Notes: a model not told the origin generated them from the sequence alone. DNA of 64,000 nucleotides from G965237725 sp965237725 (GCA_965237725.1 OZ250151.1:62001-126000), one strand, 5' to 3'; counted from the first letter of the stretch, positions 35,637 through 45,385 are shown. A program made the numbers and translations.

Positions 35637-37835
35637 ATGTTCAGTATAAAACGCTTCGGTGGCGTTATTACACGCCTGGTGACAATCATGGCTTTGATCA
35701 CAAGCAGCCTGATTTCAGTAAATACTTTTGGCGCCACCCTCGATAGCCTCGAAAAAACCAGTATTCCCGAAAGCCAGGAAAAACAGGCTCGAACCACCAA
35801 ACTGATAAGCTATTTGATCGATAAATCTCATTTCAGAAAAATTCCCCTGGATAATGCGTTATCAGAAAAGGTGTTAAACCGATATATTGATATACTGGAT
35901 CCTGGGAAAAGTTTTTTTCTGCAGCAAGATCTGGATCAGTTTGAAACCATCAAATATGATTTTGATGACTATATAAAACAGGGTACGCTGGAACCTATTT
36001 TTGAAATCTTCAAAATTTTTCGAAGTCGAGTCAATCAACGTATCGAATTCGCATTGAAACGGCTGGATGAGTCATTTGATTTTGAGCTTGAAGAACAGTA
36101 TTTACTAGATCGAAACGAAGCGACCTGGGCAAATAATTCTGAACAACAGGATGATTACTGGCGTAAAAGAATCAAGAACGACATTATTAATTTGCGCCTT
36201 GCCAACAAAGAAGACAGTGAAATTAATGAAACCCTCGCTCGACGGTATACGCATATAGCAAGGAGAACCCGACAGCTGAATTCTGACGATGTTTTTCAGA
36301 GCTTTATCAATGCCTATGTGACTACCATCGAACCCCATACCAGTTACTATTCACCGCGTGGCGCTGAGAATTTTAAAATTCATATGCGTCTTTCCCTCGA
36401 AGGCATCGGCGCTGTACTGCAAACCGATAATGAATATACCCTGGTCAGGCGAATCATTCCGGGCGGACCTGCGGAAAATTCTGGTGCACTGCATTCAGAT
36501 GATCGAATAATTGGCGTCGGACAGGAAAATGAAGAAATAGTCGACGTCATTGGCTGGCGACTCGATGACGTGGTGGAACTCATCCGTGGACCAAAAGCAT
36601 CTGAGGTCAGCCTTGAAATCCTGCCAGGAGAATATGGGCTGGATGGCGATCCTGAAATCATAACCATTGTCAGAGACAAAATTAAACTTGAGGAACAGGC
36701 CGCCAACAAACGCCTGCTAAATGTAAAAACCGATCATACAACTTCGAAAATTGGAGTAATAGATTTGCCATCATTTTATAGCGACTTTGACGGCAGGAAT
36801 GTAAGCGACCCTGATTACAGAAGCACCACTAAGGATGTGAGGGACTTACTTGTTGAATTGAAACAGGAAAACATCGATGGATTAATCATAGATCTGCGAG
36901 GCAATGGTGGCGGTGCACTTACCGAAGCTATTTCCCTTACCGGATTGTTTATACAGAAAGGACCTGTTGTGCAAGTACAAAATTCAAATGGGCGTGTACA
37001 AGTTGATCGAGATCCTGATCCCGAAATTGTCTATGATGGCCCTCTCGTAGTGCTGGTTGACCAGTCCAGTGCCAGCGCATCAGAAATATTTGCTGGTGCT
37101 ATACAGGACTACAAACGCGGCCTGATTGTGGGGGAACCGACATTTGGCAAGGGAACTGTCCAGAACCTGGTAAATTTGAACCGGTTTGTTAATACCGAGG
37201 AAGACTTGGGGCAGCTCAAAGTTACCATTGCGCAGTTCTTTCGTATTAATGGTGACAGCACTCAACATCGTGGTGTAATTCCCGACATCACCTGGCATAT
37301 CTCTGAGCAAGACGCAGAATCAGGGGAGCGAACCCTTGAAAATGCCATCCCTTGGAAACAAATTGATAAGGCCGCATTTGTGCCATTTTATCCAAGTTAT
37401 GATCCTGAGGCGTTGAGCCAAACCGTGTCCAGACATTCTCAACGGGCGCACAATGATCCAGAATTCGAATATTTCTCTGAGGTCAACAAAATTAATAGAC
37501 TTAATCGTGAGAAAAAGTTTATTACTCTGCACGAACAAAAAAGACGGTTAAGCCGAAAACTTCGGGATGAAGAGCGACTGGATCTGGAAAATAAAAAGCG
37601 CGTTGCATTAGGGCAATCCACATTCAAAAATGTCGAATCCCTCGATGCCGAGCAGGAACAACGAATTGATGATTTTAATGGTGGTGCTGATGAGCACCCC
37701 GATGCATTTTTACGGGAAAGCGGAAAAATATTAGCTGATTTTGCTTACTTCAATAAGCTGGTCCGAAATCAATCATCGGTAGAAAATATAATAGACCAAA
37801 ATATACTGGAAGAATCAGCCGCGCTAAACAACTAG
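35637..37835 (+). CDS. prc: Tail-specific carboxy-terminal protease
   Basis: Prc (Tsp) is a periplasmic serine protease that trims or degrades proteins from their C-terminus. The 732-residue protein from the ATG at 35637 has a signal peptide (MFSIKRFGGV, ending near TFGA), a helical N-terminal domain, a PDZ domain (about 225-300; RRIIPGGPAENSGAL) and the catalytic region: Ser in DQSSASASEIFAGA and Lys in GEPTFGKGTVQN. The C-terminal 150 residues are charged (REKKFITLHEQKRRLSRK). The longest frame starts 20 codons earlier at GTG; the ATG fits the signal peptide better. Confidence 0.92.
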   Translation: MFSIKRFGGVITRLVTIMALITSSLISVNTFGATLDSLEKTSIPESQEKQARTTKLISYLIDKSHFRKIPLDNALSEKVLNRYIDILDPGKSFFLQQDLDQFETIKYDFDDYIKQGTLEPIFEIFKIFRSRVNQRIEFALKRLDESFDFELEEQYLLDRNEATWANNSEQQDDYWRKRIKNDIINLRLANKEDSEINETLARRYTHIARRTRQLNSDDVFQSFINAYVTTIEPHTSYYSPRGAENFKIHMRLSLEGIGAVLQTDNEYTLVRRIIPGGPAENSGALHSDDRIIGVGQENEEIVDVIGWRLDDVVELIRGPKASEVSLEILPGEYGLDGDPEIITIVRDKIKLEEQAANKRLLNVKTDHTTSKIGVIDLPSFYSDFDGRNVSDPDYRSTTKDVRDLLVELKQENIDGLIIDLRGNGGGALTEAISLTGLFIQKGPVVQVQNSNGRVQVDRDPDPEIVYDGPLVVLVDQSSASASEIFAGAIQDYKRGLIVGEPTFGKGTVQNLVNLNRFVNTEEDLGQLKVTIAQFFRINGDSTQHRGVIPDITWHISEQDAESGERTLENAIPWKQIDKAAFVPFYPSYDPEALSQTVSRHSQRAHNDPEFEYFSEVNKINRLNREKKFITLHEQKRRLSRKLRDEERLDLENKKRVALGQSTFKNVESLDAEQEQRIDDFNGGADEHPDAFLRESGKILADFAYFNKLVRNQSSVENIIDQNILEESAALNN

Positions 37836-37982
37836 CAGCTGATAATGATCACCTGGCTTCACCATATTATCTTTATTGTGCCAAGCCGTCGCTCTGGTAC
37901 ATTGTCTGGCATTCACTCGGATAAGCTTTAAAAATCCTTTTGCGCCCATATATGATTCAGACTAATTTCCGATAATACTTCC

Positions 37983-39275
37983 ATGAATTTTTCGAATTTC
38001 GCCAATCAATTTAACCAGAATAGCGGGATTCTGCAACTGATGAATGATCTGGGGCAGGCCTTAAATCCCGATGAGGAAATCTATATGTTGGGGGGTGGAA
38101 ATCCGGCATCCATACCCGAAATGGAAAACTGTTTTCGTGACGAAATGAAAAATTTGCTGGATGATGGCAATCAGTTCGAAAGCATGGTGGGAAACTACGA
38201 TGCCCCTAAAGGTAACTTTCGATTTATTTCTGCGCTAGCAAGTCTCTTATCGAGTACATTTGGTTGGGAAATAACCGACAAAAATATAGCTATTACTAAT
38301 GGCAGTCAGGCCAGTTTTGGCATTTTATTTAATTTGTTTGCTGGCAACTATGCTGATGGATCATGGAAAAATATATTGTTGCCAATGACCCCAGAATATA
38401 TTGGTTACAGCGACGTCGGACTGGGAGAGAGAAATATATTTCAATCCTATAAACCTGTTATTACTTTTGATGATAATGATGACCTGTATTTTAAGTATCG
38501 CGTTGACTTTGATAACATCGAAATAAAGGACAATTGTGGTGCTATGTGTGTTTCTCGTCCAACAAATCCAACGGGAAATGTTATTACAGATAACGAACTC
38601 AAGAAACTAAGCTCTATCGCAAAACAGGCAAGAATTCCATTAATTCTGGATGGTGCATACGGACAGCCATTTCCAGGAATAATTTTTTCAGAAGCACAAC
38701 CAATATGGGATGAACATATTATCCTGTGTCTGAGTTTGTCCAAATTAGGGTTGCCGGGAGTAAGGACAGGTATTGTGATTGCAGACCCCGAAGTTATCGA
38801 GATCATGAGTGGCTCAAATGCGATTTTTAATCTTGCCCCTGGGAGTTTTGGCCCATCCTTGTTGACTGCACTTGTAGAATCCAAAGCGTTGATTCCGATT
38901 TGTGATCGCGTCATCACCCCCTATTATAAAAACAGAGTCCATCGAGCGGTAGAATTTGTGCGTCACTACATGGCTGATCTGCCGGTAAAAGTCCATAGGC
39001 CTGAAGGCGCGTTATTTTTGTGGTTGTGGTTCGATGGGCTACCCATTACATCAGAAACACTTTATCAAATCTTGAAGAAACGTGGGGTTTATGTGATCGC
39101 CGGGGAACATTTTTTCCCAGGGCTGGATGATAACTGGGATCACAAACATCAATGCATTCGCGTGTCATATGCCACAAAAGAATCAAAGCTTGAGCAAGGA
39201 TTAAAAATTATTGCTGAGGAAATACGAAATGCTTATGATGAGACTCGCACAAACGAAACGGTGAATTCGAGATAG
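37983..39275 (+). CDS. avtA: Valine-pyruvate aminotransferase
   Basis: AvtA exchanges amino groups between valine and pyruvate to give alanine. The 430-residue fold-type I PLP enzyme opens with the family pattern FANQFNQNSGILQLMNDLG and IYMLGGGNPASIPEM. It has CVSRPTNPTGNVITD, LDGAYGQPFPG, the PLP lysine in LSLSKLGLPGVRTGIV, and RVSYA near the end. Length matches E. coli AvtA (about 417). Element copy B starts 6 bases after its stop codon. Confidence 0.9.
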   Translation: MNFSNFANQFNQNSGILQLMNDLGQALNPDEEIYMLGGGNPASIPEMENCFRDEMKNLLDDGNQFESMVGNYDAPKGNFRFISALASLLSSTFGWEITDKNIAITNGSQASFGILFNLFAGNYADGSWKNILLPMTPEYIGYSDVGLGERNIFQSYKPVITFDDNDDLYFKYRVDFDNIEIKDNCGAMCVSRPTNPTGNVITDNELKKLSSIAKQARIPLILDGAYGQPFPGIIFSEAQPIWDEHIILCLSLSKLGLPGVRTGIVIADPEVIEIMSGSNAIFNLAPGSFGPSLLTALVESKALIPICDRVITPYYKNRVHRAVEFVRHYMADLPVKVHRPEGALFLWLWFDGLPITSETLYQILKKRGVYVIAGEHFFPGLDDNWDHKHQCIRVSYATKESKLEQGLKIIAEEIRNAYDETRTNETVNSR

Positions 39276-39281
39276 AAGCCC

Positions 39282-39485
39282 TAAGGAGCCTCTGAACAAG
39301 TCTGCGCGAATCTAAATGACACTAAAATGACACTGGGCAAAATGATCAGGATCGAGGCAAAAAATGGGTGCAATTGCAGGGCCCATACAATCACTTGGGC
39401 GAGAATATTTAACGTAGATATTGCCACGCGATATATTGGGTTTGGACTCAATTTAATCGGTCATGACTTGTTCAGAGGTTCCTTA
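39282..39485. mobile_element. MITE-like element, subfamily I (copy B)
   Basis: A 204-base non-coding unit is bounded by TA and inverted repeats of about 20 bases (left AGGAGCCTCTGAACAAGTC, right the complement of AGGAACCTCTGAACAAGTC, one mismatch). It is about 90 percent identical by eye to copy C and in the same orientation, including the internal block ACGTAGATATTGCCACGCG. It lies between avtA and the 2-phosphoglycerate kinase gene, ending 17 bases before the latter's ATG. It may supply or disrupt that gene's promoter. Confidence 0.8.
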
Positions 39486-39502
39486 ACAGGCAAGATTGAA
39501 AT

Positions 39503-40690
39503 ATGTCAAAACTTTTAGTCGTTAACGATATTAACGAAACCCGAATACCCTTTTTGCGTGGAATGCTGGTTAAGTCCCTTCAGGAAGCCGGACTGGAATT
39601 TGAGCAAGCGTATAACGTGGCAACAGATTTAAGAGATGATCTCGATGATATCGACGAGATCAGCGTCGAAGAGTTAAGAGAACGGATAATTGAAGTCCTC
39701 TCGGAAGAGTTCCCCGGTACTGTTTTGCGTCGATATAAAAAACAGGACAGCTACCAGGAAAATATAAAGATAATTAGTAAAGATGGAAGCTCAGAACCGT
39801 TTTCCCGGGGTGTACATGTGCAAAGACTGGAGAGCAGTTCTATTCCCGGGCCCCAGTGTAATGCGATTACCCGAAAGATTCACAGCCATCTGATTAAAAA
39901 TAAGATCAGGGAAGTCACATCACATGACTTAACCGCTCTGACTTATTCCTTTATCCTCGACGAAGTCGATAAGCTACACGCAGACTATTATTTAATCTGG
40001 CGTGATTTCCTCAAAAACAGCTTCCCACTTTTGTTGTTTATCGGAGGAATACCTGGAAGTGGAAAAAGTACAATTGCAACGGAAGTTGCAAACCGCCTGG
40101 GTATTGTACGCACACAATCAACCGATATGTTGCGCGAAGTTATGCGCATAATGATTCCAGAGAAACTCGCACCTTCATTGCATACCTCTTCTTTTAACGC
40201 CGGCAAAGCGATGCACATACCCGAATTTTATAATAATCCGGATGAGCATTTGTTTTATGGGTTTCAAATGCAATCGGAAATGGTCGAAGTAGCCTGCGAA
40301 GCTGTGACCCAGCGCGCCCTGAATGAGAATGTCTCCATGATAGTCGAAGGTGTTCACATCCGACCATCGTTGCTAAAAAAGATCGAATCAGACGATGCTG
40401 TGGTTGTTCCAGTATGCCTTGCTGTACTCAATAAAAAAAGACTGGTGCGTTTTATAAAAGGACGTTCGAATGAGAATAAACAACGTAGAGCAAAACGCTA
40501 TCTGGAAAACATCGAAGATATATGGCAATTACAATCGATCCTGTTGTCTGAAGCTGATAATGAAGATATTGAAATCATCGACAACCGGAAAGTGGTGGAC
40601 ACATCTTTGGAAATAATAAAAATTATCATTCAGACAATCGCATCGGGTTACAAACGTAAAATTGTTGCATTGAGAAAACAATATACATGA
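39503..40690 (+). CDS. 2-phosphoglycerate kinase-like protein with ATP-cone
   Basis: The 395-residue protein starts with an ATP-cone-like domain (about 1-95; IPFLRGMLVKSLQEAGL) and a second cone-like part, then a P-loop kinase domain with GGIPGSGKST at residues 181-190, STDMLREVMR, and IVEGVHIRPS. This matches the 2-phosphoglycerate kinase family, which in methanogens makes 2,3-bisphosphoglycerate from 2-phosphoglycerate and ATP. Its stop overlaps the start of the phosphoglycerate mutase gene as ATGA, so the pair is coupled and likely shares a pathway. Bacterial members are little studied; activity is inferred. Confidence 0.8.
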   Translation: MSKLLVVNDINETRIPFLRGMLVKSLQEAGLEFEQAYNVATDLRDDLDDIDEISVEELRERIIEVLSEEFPGTVLRRYKKQDSYQENIKIISKDGSSEPFSRGVHVQRLESSSIPGPQCNAITRKIHSHLIKNKIREVTSHDLTALTYSFILDEVDKLHADYYLIWRDFLKNSFPLLLFIGGIPGSGKSTIATEVANRLGIVRTQSTDMLREVMRIMIPEKLAPSLHTSSFNAGKAMHIPEFYNNPDEHLFYGFQMQSEMVEVACEAVTQRALNENVSMIVEGVHIRPSLLKKIESDDAVVVPVCLAVLNKKRLVRFIKGRSNENKQRRAKRYLENIEDIWQLQSILLSEADNEDIEIIDNRKVVDTSLEIIKIIIQTIASGYKRKIVALRKQYT

Positions 40691-41973
40691 CCAACCATCG
40701 ATTAAAAGGCCTGGTTATAATTTTAGACGGTCTTGGGGATCGCCCCTGCGCAGAACTCCATGGCAAAACGCCCCTTGAATACGCTCAAACACCGGTGCTT
40801 GATAAAATTGTGGAAAGCAACCAATGCGGCCTGATGGATCCGCTGCTTCCGGGTTTGCCCGTTGATACCCATACTGGTGTAGGCATTTTATTTGGTTTAC
40901 CACCGACCGATGCATCTTACCTATGCCGTGGGCCCATTGAAGCTGCAGGAATTGGGCTCGATTTGCAATTTGGAGATCTTCTATTTCGGGCCAATTTATC
41001 TACGGTTGAAAAACATCATTCTGGATATAAAATAATTGATCGGCGAGCAGGTCGGATTCGGGACAATGTTGATTCACTTTGTTCAGCCCTGCAAAACATT
41101 GATGTTGGGCACGATATAACTGCATCATTGTATCCTGCAACCCAACATCGCTGTGTTTTACGATTTCGTGGACCGCAACTATCTCCATTAATAAGTGACA
41201 CAGATCCTGGCGGCAAGGGCATAGATTCCGGTATCCTTATTTCGGAGCCTAATTTAAGCGGCGATCAAACTTCCCTACAAACAGCAGATGCGGTTAATCG
41301 GTTTACTGATATTTCCCACGAAATCCTGTCTGCCCATCCAGTCAATAAATCTCGATTAGAAAACCAACAATTGCCTGCCAACGGTGTCATAACCCGGGGC
41401 GTTGGGGAATATCAAAACTTCAAAAACATTCTGTCCTATCTAAAATTGGACGTCGCGGTTATTGCTGGCGAAAGTACAATTTTAGGATTGAGCAATTTGT
41501 TTAATTTTTCCAGCATAACCGATGATTCATTTACCTCACTAGCTGATACCGATCTGGATAAAAAATTATCCTTTGCCGTGGACGCACTTAAGACCCATGA
41601 CCTGGCCTACATACATATCAAAGGCACAGATACAACAGCCCACGATAAAAACCCCCTGGCAAAAGCTGAAATTATTAATCGGTTCGATACCGCTTTGGGA
41701 AAAATAAATCTGGATAATATTATTCTGGGTGTCTGTGCTGATCATTCCACAGATTCTTACCGCGGTGAGCACAATGGTGATCCGGTACCCGTATTAATTC
41801 ACAATCCTTTAGGCAGACGGGACCTGGTCAAACATTTCAATGAAACGGATTGTTCAGCCGGATCATTTGGCAGGCTAACCGCTCAGAGTTTTTTAACTTC
41901 GGTGCTTGATGCTATGGGTTGTCTGGCAAACTATAAGCCGTCCGAGATGGCTTATTACAGGTTGAGTACTTAG
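40687..41973 (+). CDS. Archaeal-type cofactor-independent phosphoglycerate mutase
   Basis: This 428-residue member of the alkaline phosphatase superfamily has the metal motif ILDGLGDRP (residues 12-20), CRGPIEAAGIGLDL and FRANLSTV, then HIKGTDTTAHDKNP and GVCADHSTDSYRGEH with the second metal site. It resembles aPGM, which interconverts 3- and 2-phosphoglycerate. The usual nucleophile segment PGSDTAH is PVDTHTG here, so Thr61 would replace the serine. It overlaps the kinase gene by 4 bases. Its TAG stop lies within the end of element fragment D, so the native C-terminus may have been altered. Confidence 0.82.
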   Translation: MTNHRLKGLVIILDGLGDRPCAELHGKTPLEYAQTPVLDKIVESNQCGLMDPLLPGLPVDTHTGVGILFGLPPTDASYLCRGPIEAAGIGLDLQFGDLLFRANLSTVEKHHSGYKIIDRRAGRIRDNVDSLCSALQNIDVGHDITASLYPATQHRCVLRFRGPQLSPLISDTDPGGKGIDSGILISEPNLSGDQTSLQTADAVNRFTDISHEILSAHPVNKSRLENQQLPANGVITRGVGEYQNFKNILSYLKLDVAVIAGESTILGLSNLFNFSSITDDSFTSLADTDLDKKLSFAVDALKTHDLAYIHIKGTDTTAHDKNPLAKAEIINRFDTALGKINLDNIILGVCADHSTDSYRGEHNGDPVPVLIHNPLGRRDLVKHFNETDCSAGSFGRLTAQSFLTSVLDAMGCLANYKPSEMAYYRLST

Positions 41974-42008
41974 GGAACCTCTGAATAAGTCATGACCGAT
42001 CAAATTTG
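41970..42008. mobile_element. Solo end of a subfamily I element (copy D)
   Basis: TTAGGGAACCTCTGAATAAG continuing through CATGACCGATCAAATTTG matches the right end of copy C read in reverse (one base differs in the first 38 before they diverge at AAATT). The rest of the element is missing. It is inverted relative to copy B, and both turn the same end toward the kinase/mutase pair between them. Its first bases provide the stop codon of the mutase gene; it ends 4 bases before the ppx stop. Confidence 0.7.
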
Positions 42009-42012
42009 AAAA

Positions 42013-43518
42013 TTACTTAATTTCCATGGAGATTTTGTAACCCGCCGAACTGAGGTATGCTTTTTCAGTTTCCAGATCAAATATTGTGAGCGGATGACTG
42101 TTTGCCCAACTTTTGTTGATAAACAATTTTAGTGAATTCTTTCCGGGCTTTATCTTTATATGAGATAAATCCGCATCTGCACGGCCTCGGTAAAACGCCA
42201 CCGCCAGACGTAAAATGATTGTGAGATGCATAACGTTTTTTGGCCATTCATTGGGCAACCATTGCATTTGTTCTACATCGAGTTTTTGCCTGTGGTTTCG
42301 TACCAGTAACGCTAAAACTCTTTGATTTTGGCGGGAAAAGCCGTCGAGATCACTATTTTCGATAACATAAGCGCCGTGCAGATGATGATGGTTGTAAGCA
42401 ATTGATATACCAATTTCATGCAACTGGGAAGCCCAGATCAGTAATTTTCTATGTATATTTTCATCAAGATTCCATGAATCACAGGTTTGTGCATAAAACA
42501 TTAAAGCAAGATGCTGGACCCGGGCAGATTGTCGAGAATCCGGTTTAAATTGTGCGCACAGGGAATCAACACCAAGAAATCGAGAATCTTCATTGTGTAA
42601 TCGATCTATCAGGTCATATACCACGCCTTCGCGCAACGCACCGTGTGAGATATCAATTCTGGCAATCTGAAACTGCCGAAAAATAGTAGCGAAAATTATA
42701 AACCCACCGATAAAGACCGGTCGCCGTTGCTCAGAAATATGACTCAGTTTTTTAATCGATGCACAGGCAATTAACCAGCTGGTAATCGCTTCAATACTCT
42801 GCATTGAAACCCAGTCCTGTTTTAATCCCAGATCCCGGGATAATTGATCAATCGCTTTTATGGTGCCAGACGTACCAACGACTTCTTCCCAGCCCTGTTG
42901 TCGATATTCAGAAAGTACGGGCTCGAGTTCGCGTAAAACCAGTTTCTCAGCATTTTCGATTCTTTTTTCAGTAATTTTATTACTTGGGAAAAATCGACGT
43001 GTGATACTCACGCAACCCATATCAAGACTGTCCATTTTCATGGGCCGATACCCGCGACCAATGATCAATTCGGTACTACCGCCACCAATGTCGATTACCA
43101 GCCTTTGTTTTCCATTCCCGGCCAGATCAAATGCAGCGCCAAGATAAACCAGCCGTGCTTCCTCATGTCCGGAGACCACCGATATAGGGTGACCCAATGC
43201 CTGCTCAGCAAGCCTGAGAAAACCGTCGCTGTTTTTAGCCGCCCTGAGTGTATTGGTTCCCACTGCCCGAATTCGATGTATCGGGATATCCACCAATCTC
43301 TGTTTAAATCTGCCCAGGCACGCTAATGCACTCTCCTGTGCATCCTCAACAAGGTTACCCTGGGAATCCAGCCCTGCGCCAAGACGCACCATTTCTCGAA
43401 CCTGGTCAATTATTTTTATATTGCCACGCTGGTTTTCCTGTGCAATCACCATGTGGAAACTGTTGGAACCCAGATCGATTGCTGCAATATGCTGATCGAG
43501 ATCGCTATTGGTGCGCAT
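42013..43518 (-). CDS. ppx: Exopolyphosphatase (Ppx/GppA family)
   Basis: Ppx removes terminal phosphates from polyphosphate. The 501-residue protein has the ASKHA-fold opening IAAIDLGSNSFHMVIA, the phosphate loops VIDIGGGSTELIIGRG and VVGTSGTIKA, and a C-terminal HD-like region (LIWASQLHEIGISI, NHHHLHGAYVIEN). Length fits Ppx better than GppA, though the two are close. It is convergent with the phosphoglycerate mutase gene; the solo repeat end D lies between. Confidence 0.9.
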   Translation of the reverse strand: MRTNSDLDQHIAAIDLGSNSFHMVIAQENQRGNIKIIDQVREMVRLGAGLDSQGNLVEDAQESALACLGRFKQRLVDIPIHRIRAVGTNTLRAAKNSDGFLRLAEQALGHPISVVSGHEEARLVYLGAAFDLAGNGKQRLVIDIGGGSTELIIGRGYRPMKMDSLDMGCVSITRRFFPSNKITEKRIENAEKLVLRELEPVLSEYRQQGWEEVVGTSGTIKAIDQLSRDLGLKQDWVSMQSIEAITSWLIACASIKKLSHISEQRRPVFIGGFIIFATIFRQFQIARIDISHGALREGVVYDLIDRLHNEDSRFLGVDSLCAQFKPDSRQSARVQHLALMFYAQTCDSWNLDENIHRKLLIWASQLHEIGISIAYNHHHLHGAYVIENSDLDGFSRQNQRVLALLVRNHRQKLDVEQMQWLPNEWPKNVMHLTIILRLAVAFYRGRADADLSHIKIKPGKNSLKLFINKSWANSHPLTIFDLETEKAYLSSAGYKISMEIK

Positions 43519-43718
43519 TGAATGTCAGTTGTCTATTTGTTGATCCAGATTGTTTCACTTTGGTAAATAAATAAAATAATAGCGGAATTCACATGAGTAT
43601 GATTGTGAATAGTATAATTCGAAACTCGGAAGATTATGTGACGCTCAGCCCGATAGATCAACTAAAGGGTTCAACCCGATAGTTCAGGCCGATAATTCAG
43701 GTTGAATGATAGAACCGA

Positions 43719-44687
43719 TTAATTAGAAAGTTCTATGCCCATGGCCAGATACTCCACTGTTTCAGCCGGGACTTCGCCCATAACCGTAATACGATGGTTT
43801 TCGATAGTGGTTCGAAAAGCATGGACTGCACCCATCCGGCTAAGTCCTGTCATATCACTTTGCCCTTCCCTGGATTCTTTAATGAATACCGATACTGTAG
43901 ACAAACCGTCGGTGTAAACAAGGTGTTCAACTTCACCTGCACCCATTGGCGACATTCTGCGGATGTGTTTGCTTAATTCATAGCCATCAGGCAATTGGGT
44001 GACTTGCCAGTCTGATGTTTCCGCAGGTGTTGTAATTGGTGTTGTATTTCCAAATAATTGCAATTCATCCTTATTGGTGATGGCTGTCAGTTGATCATCT
44101 GTAATTGTCCCGCCGATTTGAATTTCAATAAACAGATATTGTTCAACTATGTTGCCGTCCTGATCAACCAGATCCGACCGAAGCAATAGTCCGCTTTCCT
44201 GATCCGCCCAAAGGCTATAACCATACCGGTAGTTGTCGTTGGGAATGACATCAATCTGGTGCACAGCGCGGTTGGCGACCCGATCATCAACCCCATCCTC
44301 GAAGTGATAATTCTTTTTTAACTGCTCAAAATCTCCTGGCAGAATTTTAGGAAATCCACTCTCCGAAATCTGGCGATAGTCATGTACCACGACATTTTGA
44401 TCTGGGATATAGCACCAAACCATGTCCATGCTGCGAATAACTTCTCGGGGTGGGCCATTCAGTGAATATAAACGTTCCTCCATCATGCCATCCTTGATTC
44501 GTCTCGCCACTTCCATGGCTTCGATTTTGCCATCATGAATATATACAAATGTCCCGGAAAAACTGACATCAGCTGCTGCCTTGTTGATTTTCATGATCCA
44601 GTCTGATGGTTCAGCACCTGCACTACGCCAGACGCAACACACAATGATTACAATCAGTATCTTCAATTTCAACGACGGGCCACGCAT
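43719..44687 (-). CDS. rseB: RseB/MucB, periplasmic regulator of sigma-E
   Basis: RseB binds the periplasmic part of the anti-sigma factor RseA and shields it from proteolysis until envelope stress. The 322-residue protein has a signal peptide (ending near RSAGA), then VSFSGTFVYIHDGKIEAMEV and EQLKKNYHFE in the large lipid-binding-like domain, and a C-terminal domain near 220-315 with HIRRMSPMGAGEVEHLVYTD. It is third in rpoE-rseA-rseB, 65 bases after rseA. No degP-type protease gene follows it. Confidence 0.92.
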   Translation of the reverse strand: MRGPSLKLKILIVIIVCCVWRSAGAEPSDWIMKINKAAADVSFSGTFVYIHDGKIEAMEVARRIKDGMMEERLYSLNGPPREVIRSMDMVWCYIPDQNVVVHDYRQISESGFPKILPGDFEQLKKNYHFEDGVDDRVANRAVHQIDVIPNDNYRYGYSLWADQESGLLLRSDLVDQDGNIVEQYLFIEIQIGGTITDDQLTAITNKDELQLFGNTTPITTPAETSDWQVTQLPDGYELSKHIRRMSPMGAGEVEHLVYTDGLSTVSVFIKESREGQSDMTGLSRMGAVHAFRTTIENHRITVMGEVPAETVEYLAMGIELSN

Positions 44688-44752
44688 TCTTCTTATAATT
44701 CTTTACTAATTATTTTCAAGCTCAAGGAATCCAGTTGAATTCGACCTGGCCG

Positions 44753-45268
44753 TTATTGCTTAAGTTGTTGATCGCTCACCAGTTTGGCATAAGCGATTAA
44801 ACCATTCAATCCAGGAGAAGCTGAAAATTCACCATGCTCCACAAGCATTTCGTCGAATTCCTGAGAAAATTGTGCCTGCTCCTGGGACTCCACAGTGCTG
44901 CTATTACTAACAATGGCATTGCCTGTCAAATTTTCGGTTTCGGGTTGCAAGGTCACCACAGCAACCAGGACCAACGAAGCGGCAATTGCAAACATGCCTA
45001 CGGATTTCCACACATCGGCCTTCGCCTGCTGCGATTTTGGTTTGATCATTACTGGCGCCAGAACCGTAGGCTCGTGTTCGAGTTTTGTCATAATACTGGC
45101 GGATAAATCCGAGTCAGCCCGGGATACATCACCACGAATGACACTACCAATTAAGTGGTAGCGATGCCAGGAATCATTGTGATCACCGCTAACCAGGTCA
45201 TCAAACAAGACCTCTCGTTCTTGGTCTGTTATCTCACTGTCAACCAGTTCTGATATCTTCTGTTTCAT
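44753..45268 (-). CDS. rseA: RseA/MucA, anti-sigma-E factor
   Basis: This 171-residue single-pass inner-membrane protein holds sigma-E inactive. The N-terminal cytosolic domain (about 1-75) includes ISELVDSEITDQEREVLFDD and WHRYHLIGSVIRGD, the family hallmark. A membrane segment follows at about 93-110 (MFAIAASLVLVAVVTL), then a short periplasmic tail rich in Gln and Glu. It lies between rpoE and rseB; stress-triggered cleavage is family knowledge, not seen here. Confidence 0.92.
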   Translation of the reverse strand: MKQKISELVDSEITDQEREVLFDDLVSGDHNDSWHRYHLIGSVIRGDVSRADSDLSASIMTKLEHEPTVLAPVMIKPKSQQAKADVWKSVGMFAIAASLVLVAVVTLQPETENLTGNAIVSNSSTVESQEQAQFSQEFDEMLVEHGEFSASPGLNGLIAYAKLVSDQQLKQ

Positions 45269-45385
45269 AATTCAATTTCAACAAGGTATAGGATTACTAG
45301 GGCTTAGTGTAAAATTTTTTATTTAAGTTCACAATTTATTCTCAATTTATCCGCTCCTTAAAGCATAATTCTCAGTTGTAAGCCC

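Noticed and set aside
39327..39518. Small open frame inside element copy B
   Set aside because: It has no matching intact frame in copies A and C, no ribosome site and no recognisable protein, so it is probably chance within the element.
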